Source: Ovis canadensis
Taxonomy: Eukaryota; Chordata; Mammalia; Artiodactyla; Bovidae
DNA: 64,000 bases
Assembly (NCBI RefSeq): GCF_042477335.2
Contig: NC_091260.1
Span: 51,479,001 to 51,543,000 of the forward strand
Reading direction: 5' to 3'
In this document: positions 1 to 12,445 of the stretch, one piece after another
Numbering within the stretch: position 1 is the stretch's first letter
Layout: each line of letters opens with the position of its first letter
Made by a program: the position numbers and the translations under genes
The notes under the pieces: generated by a model
Database searches by the model: none
The model's input: only the letters and a program-made list of their open reading frames with translations
What the model was told of the DNA's origin: nothing

Positions 1-359
1 AGAGCCCTCAGCACTTTCAGTTGAGTCTCTTTGCCAGAGAGACAGGGCCACCTAACTGAAAGCAAAATAAGCAGAGAAAGATTGGAATCAATCAGCTGAC
101 AATTCCAGAAAATCAACTGTGATTCAAACTCAACAAAGTTAAACCTACCCTGAAGAATGTGAACTCCTGTAAGAGACCTTGGTTGTCTCATTCGCTGCTG
201 TTGTGCGGCACAAAATAGATGTTCAATAAATATATGCTGCATTCAAGACCAGGACTAGGGTGAGTTGATGTAGCTCTCTGGGGCAAAATATTTAAAGAGA
301 TTCTTACTTTCAGCCCTGGGCAAACTCAGGGCTGTACAATCCTGAGATTTGAGGGCCTT
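1..359. other. Non-genic flank, nothing recognised
   Basis: No open frame with plausible exon signals was seen. A short AATAAATA-containing stretch near 225-240 resembles the tail of an old L2 or MIR element but is too short to call. Confidence 0.4.
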
Positions 360-370
360 CTTAAACATTG

Positions 371-490
371 GAGAAGGAAATGGCAACCCACTCCAGTATT
401 CTTGCCTGGAGAATCCCATGGACGGAGGAGCTTGGTGGGCAACAGTCCATGGGTTGCAAAGAGTCGGACATGACTGAGAGATTCACTTCA
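371..490 (+). mobile_element. Bov-A type SINE, 5' truncated, with perfect target duplication
   Basis: The block carries the Bov-A core (GGAGAAGGAAATGGCAACCC onward) and the tail AGAGTCGGACATGACTGAG shared with BovB. It lacks the tRNA-derived head. It is flanked by the same 11 bases, CTTAAACATTG, at 360-370 and 491-501, which fixes both ends as a single retroposition event. Confidence 0.9.
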
Positions 491-501
491 CTTAAACATT
501 G

Positions 502-1048
502 TGCCCTAGGCATGTAACCTAGCCCTAATCTTAACCCTGATTGAATGATTATAAAGTGAAATTTCAAGAAAATGTGTGACATAAACACTTTATAACAATA
601 ATATTTGTGAAATACTTTTTCTTAAATTGTGCCATATCACAAACTTTAAAATAAGGAATTAATTCACATTCCAAAGGTCAGTAGAAAGAATAAAAGACTA
701 TGACTTATCAGATATGAGCTTTAGGGAAACCTGCATATTGACAACGGAAACACTGAATGTTAAACATCTTGAGAAAATGTATTTTTGTGCAGAGAAAATT
801 TGGTAAGATGCCAGACTTAAATGACATTTTATTTCCACAGTGTATTTATATCATTACAGGTGAGATTAAATATCATAATAAATTAAATCTTATGTGGAGG
901 TTGGCAATCCAAACAAAACCAGATGTTTCATATATTCATACACTGTAGAAATAATTTAAAAAATAATTTGTGTGGGAAAAACCACCTCACACATCATTTT
1001 ACTAAAACAAGCAAACTAACAAATAAATAACACTAAGGCTCCAAAATG
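502..1048. other. AT-rich non-genic stretch
   Basis: No exon-like frame, RNA gene or repeat family was recognised in this AT-rich sequence. Confidence 0.4.
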
Positions 1049-1049
1049 A

Positions 1050-1252
1050 GCTAGTTGCTCAGTCGTGTCCGACTTTGCAACCCCATGGACTGTAGCCTGC
1101 CTGGCTCCACTTTCCACAGGGATTTTCCAGGCAAGAATACTGGAGTGAGTTGTCACGCCCTTCTCCAGGGGATCTTCCCAACCCAGGGTTCAGACCCAGG
1201 TTTTCTGCATTGGAGGTGGATTCTTTATTGTCTGAGCCACCAGAGAAGCCAC
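1050..1252 (-). mobile_element. Bov-tA SINE (reverse)
   Basis: Read on the - strand this is a near-complete Bov-tA. A tRNA-Glu-like head lies at 1200-1252, the Bov-A core is in the middle and the BovB-like tail is at 1050-1080. The SINE is ruminant-specific and is mobilised by BovB machinery (established knowledge). The divergence visible by eye suggests an older copy. Confidence 0.88.
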
Positions 1253-2009
1253 TTCAAAACGAAGAGACTAAGAAAAATTGTTCATCTCGACCAGAAGGAA
1301 ATTACACGGAACCTTTAATATCGATACTCTAGCACTGAAAACCCAAGGACGGACCCCACGGTGAGACAGAGGGGTCTTCTTTAGGACCCATGAGTGTCCT
1401 GCTTTGCTCTGCCCTGCCGTTCGCTGTGCTCTTCTACTGGGAGATCCTTCCAGTTCTCCAAGGAATCTTTTCCTTGAAGACTCGCCTCTCACTCATCTCA
1501 TGTCAGGGTCTTTCTCTGGGTACCCAAAGCAATTTCTCAGTACCTTGCCCTACCTGTTGCGCATGGTGGCTGTGACAGAAGTGGGCATCAGCCTTGACTC
1601 TGCCTCTGTCTCGTGGCACATTCTCAGGTGAGGGACTTCCATTCACTAGAATCCTTCATGGGAGTCAGCGTGCTGATGTGTGCAAAGCTTTGAGCAAGGA
1701 CTTGTCCCTGGCCTGAATGGTCAATATACCTGTCCTTGCTTCATGCTTGCATCCTCCACTGTGCCATGTTATAACTGTGCCTCCAGCCTTTCCCCTCAAG
1801 GTCTTGCTCCTGCCACTAAAGAGTGACCTGGTCACTAACAGCTGAGCTTCTCAAACTTAGGTATGTGTTAGTAAAGACCACCTGGAAACATGAAAATGCA
1901 GCTTCCCAGCACTCACACCTAGAGATGCTATGTTTGGGATGGAGGGTGGGCATGTCTATTTTTCAGTGGTGGTCTCAGCACCCCTGCTGGTCCCAGGTCT
2001 TTCTCTATA
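1253..2009. other. Non-genic stretch with a possible hAT fossil
   Basis: No gene was recognised. Around 1845-1935 the text (TTCTCAAACTTAGGTATG...ACCACCTGGAAAC) resembles a fossil hAT-Charlie element of the same type as at 26758-26918, but the right end is not clear. Confidence 0.35.
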
Positions 2010-2214
2010 GTGGGGCTTCTCCACCCGAGCACGACTGACATTTTGGACTGGAGAATTCTTCATCGTCAAGGGCTCTCATACGCTGAGCGACATCTCTGGC
2101 CTCTACTCACTAGATGCCAGTGACATCCCTCATCCCTGTTGTGACAACCAGTAATGTCTCCAAACATCGTCAGATGTCCCCTGGGAGGCAAGATTATGTT
2201 TCTCTGGAACCACA
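2010..2214 (-). mobile_element. MER20-like hAT-Charlie DNA transposon fossil
   Basis: The sequence matches the remembered MER20 layout in reverse orientation: a terminal inverted repeat of the GTGG..TTCTC type at the left, the middle phrase CCTCTACTCACTAGATGCCAG, and CTGGAACCACA at the right. Flanking 8-mers TCTCTATA (2002-2009) and GCTCTATA (2215-2222) agree at 7 of 8 bases, as expected of an old hAT 8-bp target duplication. The family name is from memory. Confidence 0.72.
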
Positions 2215-2692
2215 GCTCTATAACATCACCTGTAGAATTAGCATAGTTCCTCTCATAGCTAGAGATGTTAAAGGTCTTTTTAGTTGAATAAAGCTCCGAT
2301 GGATTAGACAAGAGAACTCTCACAATGTCAACAACACAGACACACACCCGTCATTATACATTTTTCTGGGGATTTCCCACTCTTTACTGCAGAAACCAAG
2401 ACTCTTCAAGTTTTAAGTCTTTCAGTCTCAGAACGAGGACATGCTAGCCACCTGCTAGGCTACTCTGCACACTGGGATCTAATATTTTTTCTAGAGAAGT
2501 AATTTCTATGGGGAAACGTCCTCAGGAACCACTGTTATTTTTGCCATCTACCACGTAGTAATGACCAGTAAATTGAATAGATTGGAGTCAGCAGAGATGG
2601 TTCAATTTTCCCCAGTTATTGCCTTCAAACACTATCTGTTGTAACTAGATCCACCTGTGGATTGTTAGCGTACATACAACCCCGCATAAGAT

Positions 2693-2721
2693 GGGGGTGG
2701 GGGTGGGGTTGGGGGGCGGGG
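2693..2721 (+). other. G-run tract, potential G-quadruplex
   Basis: Five runs of 4 to 6 G separated by one or two bases lie on the + strand, followed by a purine-rich GA tract to about 2765. Runs of this density meet the usual quadruplex pattern. Whether it folds in vivo is unknown. It lies about 75 bp upstream of the CTCF-like core at 2795. Confidence 0.6.
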
Positions 2722-2794
2722 AAGAAAGAGGGAGGGAGGGGAAGAGAAAGAGAGAGAGACAGAAAGAGCCGGCACAGGAAGGGAGGTCGCAATG

Positions 2795-2808
2795 CCACTA
2801 GATGGCGC
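2795..2808 (+). promoter_or_regulatory. CTCF core motif, full consensus match
   Basis: The 14-mer CCACTAGATGGCGC fits every position of the CTCF core CCASYAGRKGGCRS. Such matches often mark insulator or loop-anchor sites. Occupancy cannot be read from sequence. The position upstream of CAPSL would suit a domain boundary on that side of the gene. Confidence 0.5.
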
Positions 2809-3136
2809 CAAAGACAACCCAATAAAGAGCAACCCTGGACTTGAGCATTTCTCTCTTCCCTGAAGATTCTCTTCAAGTTTTTCTCTGAATCCAGCAAGAG
2901 AGATTCCATGAACCTTGCTGAGAATTATGAAGAGACAGACCTCCATGCATGTTCAGCTTTCTGTAACCGATTCCACAAAGGCTCCCGGAATGCAGGCAGA
3001 GAGCTTACTTAGCTAGTGGCAGGCAGCTGCGTCTCAGGACGGCGGGATGACGGAGCCTTTAACCGGGTCTGATGTCAGGAGCTATGGTGACCATGGCCAG
3101 TCCCCTCTGGCTTTGCTGCGTGTGCCTCCATCCATC

Positions 3137-4356
3137 AGTTCAGTTCAGTCGCTCAGTCGTGTTCGACTTTTTGCCACCCCATGAATCGCAGCAGGCCAGG
3201 CCTCCCTGTCCATCACCAACTCCCTGAGTCCACCCAAACCCATGTCCATCGAGTCGGTGATGCCATTCAGCCATCTCATACTCTGTTGTCCCCTTCTCCT
3301 CCTGCCCTCAATCTTTCCCAGAATCAAGGTCTTTTCCAATGAGTCAGCTCTTCGCATCAGGTGGCCAAAGTATTGGAGTTTCAGCTTCAACATCAGTCCT
3401 TCCAATGAACACCCAGGACTGATCTCCTTCAGAATGGACTGGTTGGATCTCCTTGCAGTCCAAGGGACTCTCAAGAGTCTTCTCCAACACCACAGGTCAA
3501 AAGCATCAATTCTTCAGCACTCAGCTTTCTTTATAGTCCAACTCTCACATCCATACATGACCACTGGAAAAAGCATAGCCTTGATTAGACAGACCTTTGT
3601 TGGCAAAGTAATGTCTCTTCTTTTTAATATGCTGTCTAGGTTGGTCATAAATTTCTTTCCAAGGAGTAAGCATCTCATCTTTTAATTTCATGGCTGCAAT
3701 CACCATCTGCAGTGATTTTGGAGCCCAGAAAAACAAAGTCAGCCACTGTTTCCACTGTTTCCCCATCTATCTGCCATGAAGTGATGGGACCAGATGCCAT
3801 GATCTTCGTTTTCTGAATGTTGAGCTTTAAGCCAACTTTTTCACTCTCCTCTTTCACTTTCATCAAGAGGCTCTTTAGTTCTTCTTCACTTTCTGCCATA
3901 AGGGTGGTGTCATCTGCATATCTGAGGTTATTGATATTTCTCTCGGCAATCTTGATTCCAGCTTGTGCTTCTTCCAGTCCAGCATTTCTCATGATGTACT
4001 CTGCATAGAAGTTAAATAAGCAGGCTGACAAATACAGCCTTGATGTACTCCTTTTCCTATTTGGAACCAGTCTGTTGTTCCATGTCCAGTTCTAACTGTT
4101 GCTTTCTTTCCTGCATATAGGTTTCTCAAGAGACAGGTCATGTGGTCTGGTATTCTCATCTCTTTCAGCATTTTCCACAGTTTATTGTGATCCACACAGT
4201 CAAAGGCTTTGGCATAGTCAGTAAAGCAGAAATAGATGTTTTTCTGGAACTCTCTTGCTTTTTCAGTGATCCATCGGATGTTGGCAATTTGATCTCTGGT
4301 TCCTCTGCCTTTTCTAATACCATCTTGAACATCTGGAAGTTCACGGTTCACGTATT
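3137..4356 (-). mobile_element. BovB LINE fragment (reverse), reverse-transcriptase part and 3' end
   Basis: Read on the - strand this is the 3' portion of a BovB (RTE-clade) LINE, truncated at its 5' end near 4356. Frames at 3989-4351, 3675-4031 and 3145-3474 encode consecutive RT segments, including RYADD, but are split by frameshifts. BovB normally encodes an endonuclease-RT that copies its own RNA into the genome. This copy cannot. It starts at 3137 with the GTTCAGTTCAGT terminus typical of BovB 3' ends in reverse. Confidence 0.93.
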
Positions 4357-4559
4357 GCTGAGGTTCATCCTGTGCACCAAATATCCAGGCCTGCCCCCAT
4401 GGGGCTTGGGATGTGAAGCTACAAGGGAGAGCTCTGGGTAGGGCCTGGGACCTTCTCCCGTCGCAGCCTGTAGGCCCTTATTCTCCATCTTGGATGGATC
4501 TCTTTATCTTCTCCGCCCCCACCGCCAACACCGCCTTCCTGGCAGCATGAGCTCTCATT

Positions 4560-5165
4560 TGGTTGTTGCCCGTCTGGCTTCACCTCCCACAGTCAGCCTG
4601 TTCCACCTTCCTGTCCATTCCCCACACTTTATCCAGAGGGGTCTTTGGTACAAACGGCTGCTCCCTCGCTTGAAACACTTGTGGCCTCCTGCCCCTCTCA
4701 GGACAGACTCCAGACTCACTACCATGGTGTCCGAGGCTCTAGGGGATATAATGCCTACCCACCTGCACAGTTTTATCTGTCTCCCAATTTCCCCTTCCCA
4801 AATCCCTGACCGATCTCCACGGCTCTTTCTCACCCCCGCCACTACAGATACCCCTAGTCTTCAATCAGACTAAAATACTTTTGTTTCTCTAGTTATCATC
4901 GTTTCTTCCCCCTCCCCCCCCGCCCCCCTCACTCTGGCCTTCGCACTTGGGAAATAGACAACTGCTCTCTCGCTTCTCGCATTCCCACGACCCTGGCCTG
5001 GGTGATTACCACCTTCACCTCCTCTGAAAAATCCTGAGAAAGCCCCACTCCAAGGCTGCTTAGCCGCATCTCCTGAGTTCCCTTGGCTCAGCTGTCTTCC
5101 CACTTCCGCCCCGACTCCTAGCCCAGTGCCCAGAGCTTATTAGATATTTGTTGAGGAAATGGACA
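4560..5165 (+). mobile_element. Ancient L2 LINE 3' region (diverged)
   Basis: The order of phrases follows the L2 3' end: a GGCCTCCTGCCCCTCTCAGGACAG segment, then a CACCTTCACCTCCTCTGA segment, then AGATATTTGTTGAGGAAATG at the close. Divergence is high, in keeping with a pre-placental age. A C-rich run at about 4909-4930 gives a G-rich, possible quadruplex strand on the reverse. The ORFs here look like chance frames. Confidence 0.6.
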
Positions 5166-5350
5166 GAACTGGCGCAGACGCGATGCCAACACAAGGTGGC
5201 GCTGCAGTCACGCGCTTCGGAGGGCAGCCTCTTGCTTCGCGCAGGCCGAGCTGGATGGGCTCTCTTGTTCCCACGCGGGCTCCTCCAGGCTGAGAGAGGG
5301 TCGTCTGGAGTTAGGGACGCTTGTTCAGTGCTGTGATGCCGGTGAAATAC
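5160..5350 (+). promoter_or_regulatory. Small CpG cluster, candidate CAPSL promoter or first exon
   Basis: About 16 CpG dinucleotides occur in about 185 bases, while neighbouring sequence is CpG-poor. A CTCF-like core lies at 5189-5202 (ACACAAGGTGGCGC, 12 of 14 consensus positions). A possible splice donor (CCG then GTGAAA) is at about 5340. The cluster lies 2.7-2.9 kb upstream of the CAPSL start-codon exon. Vertebrate CpG clusters usually mark promoters, so this is a reasonable place for a non-coding CAPSL exon 1, but no transcript evidence is available and exon 1 may lie elsewhere. Confidence 0.35.
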
Positions 5351-5567
5351 GTTTGGGAACAGACTTCTGCCCTGGTACCTTCATGCAGACTTCAGAAGCT
5401 TGAGTATGGTCTTCACCAAAACTCGACTCATCCTGCCATTTTCCAAAGCCCTCAGTTCTTAGCAAATTTTGTTTCCTGCCTTGCTAATTAGAGGAGTTCA
5501 ATACTCCAAGTTCACGATTCTAAGCTGTTCAATCAAGGGCTTGCTTCTTGGAGTAATTTGCTCCAGC

Positions 5568-5778
5568 GGTGCCTCCCTGGTGGTTCAGAAAGTGAAGAGT
5601 CTGCCTGCAATGCAGCAGACCTGGGTTTGATCCCTGGGTCAGGAAGATCCCTTGGAGAAGGTAATGGCAACCTTCTCCAGTATTCTTGCCTGGAAAATCC
5701 CATGGACAGAGTAGCCTGGTGAGCTACAGTCCACAGGTTCACAAAGAGTTGGATAGACTCAGCAACGAACACTTTTAC
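5568..5778 (+). mobile_element. Bov-tA SINE
   Basis: A full head-core-tail arrangement is visible. The tRNA-Glu-derived head starts at GCCTCCCTGGTGGTTCAG and has a B-box-like GGTTTGATCCC. The Bov-A core follows, and the BovB-derived tail ends around CACTTTTACTTT. Confidence 0.9.
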
Positions 5779-6274
5779 TTTTTGAAACTATCACATGTGA
5801 TATTTGAAATATCACAAATATTAGCTACCTGTTGATGAACTGGGTCATTAAATGATTAAAAAGGCTAGTTAACACAGGCATTTGAAGTACCATGGTAGGC
5901 TGGATGGCAGGAGAGAATGTCATTTTTCCCTGGGTATATCAGCTTAGATTCTGGAGGTAACTGTTTGTGGGGTCACTCGGTAGGGACGTCTGCAAAGACA
6001 GGTCAGGTGGGGTGTTTTCCTAGACTCTACCCTGCTCTCTTCTGCCTGGGGGCCATCAAATTGTACTTTAAAATGCTTTTACACAAAAAGTATTCACAAA
6101 GGTGGTGGAGCCCTGCTGATGCCCCAAGTTTCACTGTTGGCTGGGATTTGGGGGCAGGTTCCTTAACCAACAAGCTCCAGTTTCCATGTCGCCAGAGGAA
6201 GGTGGGGCACTGGATGACCTTCTGGGGTTCTGCAGTCCTGATGGTGTATGAATTTCCGTGAGCCATGATGATGG
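5779..6274. other. Non-genic stretch
   Basis: Nothing was recognised. The frames present on both strands lack codon bias, homology that I recognise, or paired splice signals. Confidence 0.35.
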
Positions 6275-6400
6275 TGGGAGCTGGGCAAGTTGCCTGACTT
6301 TTGTGCTCGTCAGTTTCTTTATCTGTGAAATATGAATCATAGGAGTAATTAGCTCATAGGGTTTCAAAACAATGAGGTGAAATCCACACCTGATAAAATC
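6275..6400 (-). mobile_element. MIR SINE remnant (reverse)
   Basis: The phrase CTGGGCAAGTTGCCTGAC...GTCAGTTTCTTTATCTGTGA is the reverse of the MIR core. This is an old mammal-wide tRNA-derived SINE. Confidence 0.65.
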
Positions 6401-6939
6401 AGGCATTTAAAAATGTACGGTTGAATCTCCCTGCTGTGCCGCCATCATCTGTATCAAGTGCCAGCACTGCAAAAGGAAAGCCTGTCCCATGAAACAGTCA
6501 CTCCCACGGGCCCCCTCCCAGGCCTCGGCAGCAGCCCGTCTGTGTTCTGTCCATGGATTTGCCTCTACTGGGTATTTCATATACAGCTCATCCCCTACAT
6601 ACAAACCTTTGGGTCGAGAACTTGTGGGGAGACCTTCTGGGATGTATTGGAGGGAGCAGCCCTGGAGGGCAAGAGGGTCATCATTGCTGATGAAAGGAGG
6701 AAGTTCCAGCACCTGGGGGCCTGGGGGCAGAGGGGAGCCTTTGAGTCAAGGGCAGTACCCTTGTAACACCAGTATTTTCTGCACTGTGAATGTTACTTTT
6801 TTCCCCCTCATATCTATCAAGCTCTCTTGTTCCTTTTATTCACAGCTCATCCTGAAAAAGAAATTTCTAGAATCTCCCCAATTAACTGGGTCAACGGGCT
6901 CATAGGAAGATTAGTGTTTCTTGGAGCAGAGCTGAAATT

Positions 6940-7085
6940 TAAAGATCATTTAATCTAATCTTTTCATTTAACAGAGGAGGAGGAATCGGAGGCCCCAAGA
7001 TTTGCTCAGACCTCACTAGGAGTGGGTTGCAGTCAGGCTCAGAACCTGGGTCTCCAGGCTCCCAGCTCCGTGGCTTTTCCACGGT
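6940..7085 (+). mobile_element. MIR SINE remnant
   Basis: The series CATTTAACAGAGGAGGAGGAA, then GGGTTGCAGTCAGGCTCAGAACC and CCAGCTCCGTGGCTTTTCCAC, follows the second half of MIR in the forward direction. Confidence 0.6.
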
Positions 7086-7331
7086 TGTATGGATTCTCAG
7101 TGCCTGGCTGCAGTGTCAGTACAGTTAGTACGTTGCTCATGGACCTTGAAAAGTGGAGTGCTTCCTTGCAGCCACCCTCTCTCCTGTTTCTCAATGTTTA
7201 AAACACAAAAGGCAAACTGTAGAAAAAAGATACAGCTATTGTTCAGGAGAGAGAGTCTACCTTTTTATTTCCTGAGAACCTATTAGGTGCTAATGGACAC
7301 TAACCAGTCAATCCAGGCATTCATGTGTACT

Positions 7332-7533
7332 TCGTCATTCAGTCATGTCCGAGTCTTTGTGACCCCATGGACTGTAGCCCACCAGGCTCCTCTGTCCACA
7401 GAATTTCCCAGGTTAAAATACTGGAGTGGGTCGTCATTCCCTTCTCCAGGGGATCTTCCCAATCCAGTGACTGAACCCATGTCTCCTGCATTGGCAGGCA
7501 GGTTCTTTACCACTGATCTACCAGGGAAACCCA
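7332..7533 (-). mobile_element. Bov-tA SINE (reverse)
   Basis: Reverse Bov-tA: the BovB-like tail is at 7335-7365 (TCAGTCATGTCCGAGTCTTTG), the core is in the middle and the tRNA-like head ends at ACCAGGGAAACCC. Confidence 0.9.
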
Positions 7534-8191
<658 letters not shown>

Positions 8192-8244
8192 TAGGACCCG
8201 GGCTGTGGGCTGCAGGGAGATGAAGGAGAAAGGCAGAGTATGGC

Positions 8245-8340
8245 CAAGTGAGGCTGAGACCAACCATGGGCCCTCGGGCAAGTCACTTCCTCCTGGGTCT
8301 CAGCTCCTCCTTTGTAAAATGCAGAGTTGGGAAGCATTGA
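8245..8340 (-). mobile_element. MIR SINE remnant (reverse), in CAPSL intron
   Basis: The line CGGGCAAGTCACTTCCTCC...CTCAGCTCCTCCTTTGTAAAATG is the reverse MIR core. It starts about 55 bases after the exon donor. Confidence 0.65.
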
Positions 8341-8435
8341 TCCCCGAGGTCCCTTGTGTCAATTTTTGGTTCTTAAGTGCAGCTACTGGGGCAAATCAAA
8401 ATGAAGGGAGAAGCACGCCCAGGTATTAGAGACAA

Positions 8436-8600
8436 CTAGAAGGGGATGACAGAGGATGAGATGGTTGGATGGCATCATTGACTGAATTGACATGAATCTG
8501 AGCAAACTCTGGGAGACAGTGAAGGACAAAGGAGCCTGGCATGCTGCAGTCCATGGGGTGGCAAAGAGTCAGACATGACTGAGCAACTGAACAACAGCAA
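8436..8600 (+). mobile_element. BovB 3'-end fragment
   Basis: Only the last part of a BovB is present (GAGATGGTTGGATGGCATCA to the terminal GACTGAGCAACTGAAC), a typical extreme 5' truncation. It sits in the first coding intron of CAPSL. Confidence 0.88.
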
Positions 8601-9899
8601 GTAGGGTAATGAGAGAGACAGTCCCTAAAGCAGTGACAGTAGGGCTGAATTATCCCGGGAGACTTGCATGTAGTTCCCTTTGGTCTACAGTAGGACCTTG
8701 TTTATCCATGCTAAATGTAATAGTTTGCCTCTGCTGACCTCAAGCTCTCAGTAGGGTTCAGGAGAGGCTGAGAAATGACTCTGTATGTCCAGAGAAAGCA
8801 ATGGATGTGCTATTAAAGTATTCACTGAGCTTAGGATCAATCATTTGGCATGAGTAAAATTTGAAAGTTCCCCCAAAAGAGGGGTAGTGAATTAGAATAG
8901 GGAGGGAGCAATAGGGATTTAGAGGCAGTTGCAGATTTCGTGTCTCCATCACTTCCAGGGACACAGGAATCACCTGGCACCCAGGGATTCATCAGCTTCA
9001 CAGGAGAACAGCTCCTGTTCCCCACCCTCTGATCATGGGATTAATCCTCAGGCCTGGGAAACCTGAGTGGAGAGAGATTGTAAGCCTCCTAAGGGTGCCT
9101 CCTCCTAAGGGTGGTTACCTATTTCCAAAGACTAAACCGAGTGCCTGTCATGGGTGGTGCATCGTGTTATCTCAGGGCTTTCACGGGTGAGCAAGGCTTC
9201 TCCAGGGTTCATGGAGAACTCAGGACACCAAGACTCACAAGGACGGGTGTCTTCCTGGTGTGAGAAGTTGTGTGTTAGAGACATACAGAGTGCCATGCTG
9301 GGGAACTCCAACATCCCATCTGGTGGCTGTGTGGTTTGCTTTCCAGCAGGTTACTGAGCACTGGAATGTCACTTTGAACAGTCCGCCACTCTCGGACCAA
9401 GCCCAGGTCTGTCAGAAGCTCAGGATGTGGGCAAATGGATCCTGGTGGCCAGGCTGTCACGATCCCATGGGAAGACCAGCCCACTTCCCTTCAACATTGT
9501 ATCAATCCGTCCTCCACCTTCGTGCTAGGGCCACATTCTTGTCCTCAGTGTAGACCCTTCATGACAACCACTGTCTCAACTACTCCCTGGCCCGTTCAGT
9601 TGAATCTCTCCTGCCGTCTATGCCGCCTCCACCCCACGCCCCTACCAGCCTTTCCACTGTGAACCAGTCTACTGTGAACACTGTTTCCTCCTTGGCCTTC
9701 TGCGTGAATGTGCCCTCTGCCTCCTCCCCTTTGCTAGTTTTGCCCTTCCCTACATTTCTCCTCAAGGGTTGGCTGCCCCTTAGCCCCCTTTTCTCCTTAT
9801 TGTTAGACTGGGATTATGTTTCTTTGAGGACCGCAGAAGTAAAGTAACATTCTCATCACATCAAATCGAGGGTGCATGTGTACTCTCAACACGAGGGTG
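8601..9899. other. CAPSL intron, no repeat recognised
   Basis: This intron sequence contains only short overlapping frames on both strands. I see no exon with family similarity. Confidence 0.4.
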
Positions 9900-10025
9900 A
9901 TGGTGGTTTAGTCTCTCAGTTGTGTCTGACTCTTTGTGACCCCATGGACTGTAGCCCTCCAGGCTCCTCTGTCCATGAGATTTCCCAGGCAAGAGTACTG
10001 GAGTGGGTTGCCATTTCCTCCTCCA
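9900..10025 (-). mobile_element. Bov-A SINE part (reverse)
   Basis: Reverse tail and core (GTTTAGTCTCTCAGTTGTGTCTGAC through GAGTGGGTTGCCATTTCCTC). The tRNA-like head is missing, so the copy is truncated. Confidence 0.88.
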
Positions 10026-10239
10026 ACCATCAGAATGGCTTATCACCATTGGCCTTGATCTTGGTCTCCTGGCTGAGACAGTGCCTGCTTTCTCCTCTGT
10101 AAACTTGCTTTCCCCTCTGCCTCTCCACATTGGACTCTTCAAAGGGAAGTATCTATGTAGAGCCCCACTTAGGGCCTGGGGAGCATGGTTTCCTCCTTCA
10201 GGACAGAGTATGAGCATAATTTATTTGAAATTAGGCAAG

Positions 10240-10930
10240 AGAAATTTATGTTTTCTCCCACATTAATCTACTTATTCAAGCATTTATTTAAACCATTATT
10301 AACTCATGGATATGTATTTTATACTTTGGGTTATAACCCAACACTTTTATTGTTCAAATTGTTTCAGTTTTGGCCTTTGGAGCTCTTTTGGTGGAGCTCT
10401 TCCGTGTTTGTTTGATGTATTTCCATCAGTGCAGAGTTTCTTTGAGCACTTCTTTACTTTTTGGTATAAGATACTCCAAGCTTATCTTGCATATCTTTCT
10501 GCCCCAGTTCTAAAATCAGACATTTCTCCAAGAAGCTCATTTCCTTTTATTGGAGAATTGTATTATAAACCAAGATCTAGACTCTAGATGTTTTTGTTCT
10601 TACTGAGGTGTTACTTCTAGATTCTCTTAACTGACAGAACAAGGAGATACAGGTGTATAGGCTAACTCCTCTCTCTATGTACATATCTGTAAATATTTTA
10701 TATGTATTCATCTATGTTTATATGAAGCTAAAGGTGAGTTCCTACTGATGTCTCCAACTCAATCCTTACTGATCAGATCATTCTAGCCTCCTGTCCTAGC
10801 TTATCTATAAATCCCCACTCCAACAGTGAGAAGCTTAGCTCCCATTTTCCCTTTAATTGTTCAGATCCAGGGTACCCATATAGCAACATGGAAATTGTCA
10901 AGTTGTATCTCCACGAGAAATATCTTTATC
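10240..10930 (+). mobile_element. Ancient interspersed repeat, L1M-like (tentative)
   Basis: This AT-rich intronic stretch recalls old mammalian L1M-type sequence, for example ACTTTGGGTTATAACCCAAC and CTCCAACAGTGAGAAGCTTA. The memory match is loose and the subfamily cannot be given. Confidence 0.35.
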
Positions 10931-11374
10931 AACTAGAGTACAGAGGTTATATGTAGCTCATTTTGTCTTCAGTCTTATGAACTCTACTCATTTCCAGAGT
11001 TACTGAAGTTAGCACTTTCGTCTTTCCATCCCTCTTCAGTGAGATGGTCTCACACTTTTATAAAACAGTTGAATTCTCTCAGCACAATCTGTATTCCTTC
11101 CTGGAATTCCCTGAAGTGCTAAACAATGTTTAAAATGTACACATTAAGGCTCACTCTGTGCTGTGAGTTTCTGTGGGCTTTAGCAAATGCATGTCATGTG
11201 TCTTCCACTCTAGTGTCATGCAGAGAAATATCACTGCCCCAAATCTCTGGGCTTCCCCAATCTCTCTCCCCTTCCCTGCATTTTTTTTTAACCACCTTTA
11301 CAGTTCTGGCATTTTCAGAATGTCATATAATTAGAGCACACAGTGTATTTTTAAATGTTTGTTTTCTTTTCTGA

Positions 11375-11737
<363 letters not shown>

Positions 11738-11980
11738 TAGCTTTCACGTGGTTTGGACTGGCTATGTGAGACTTGGTTTTCGGAAGCTGATAGCACACAA
11801 TGGAGGAGATGGGCAGGAGACAATACAGGCTTAGGGATTTTCTGGAGCAGTCACAATGCACATCATTGAAAGGCACACAATTGCAACTGCACGTCATTGA
11901 GAGGTATCAAATATTCCACTGCAGATGATACAAGGAAAGCTCATCGACTTGTGTATGTGGCTTTTCCCCTATGTTTCTAG

Positions 11981-12205
<225 letters not shown>

Positions 12206-12269
12206 TAATCTAGTGGAATTTATTTCTGTAATTATAAATGGGAAATGGGCCCCAAGCCTTAAAAATACT

Positions 12270-12284
12270 TATACCATATATATA

Positions 12285-12320
<36 letters not shown>

Positions 12321-12362
12321 TGTATGTATGTATGTATGTATATATATTTTATATATTTTATA
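12270..12362. repeat. TA and TATG microsatellite
   Basis: A (TA)n tract passes into about 15 TATG units (12290-12345) and back to TA-rich sequence, starting about 80 bases after a CAPSL splice donor. It is likely to be length-variable. A short (TG)n lies at about 12425-12438. Confidence 0.95.
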
Positions 12363-12445
12363 AATAGAAGTAAAATGTTTTCTTGGTGACTATCTAGAAA
12401 GCTTAGAACAAAAGTAGTAAAAATGTGTGTGTGTGTGTGCACATA

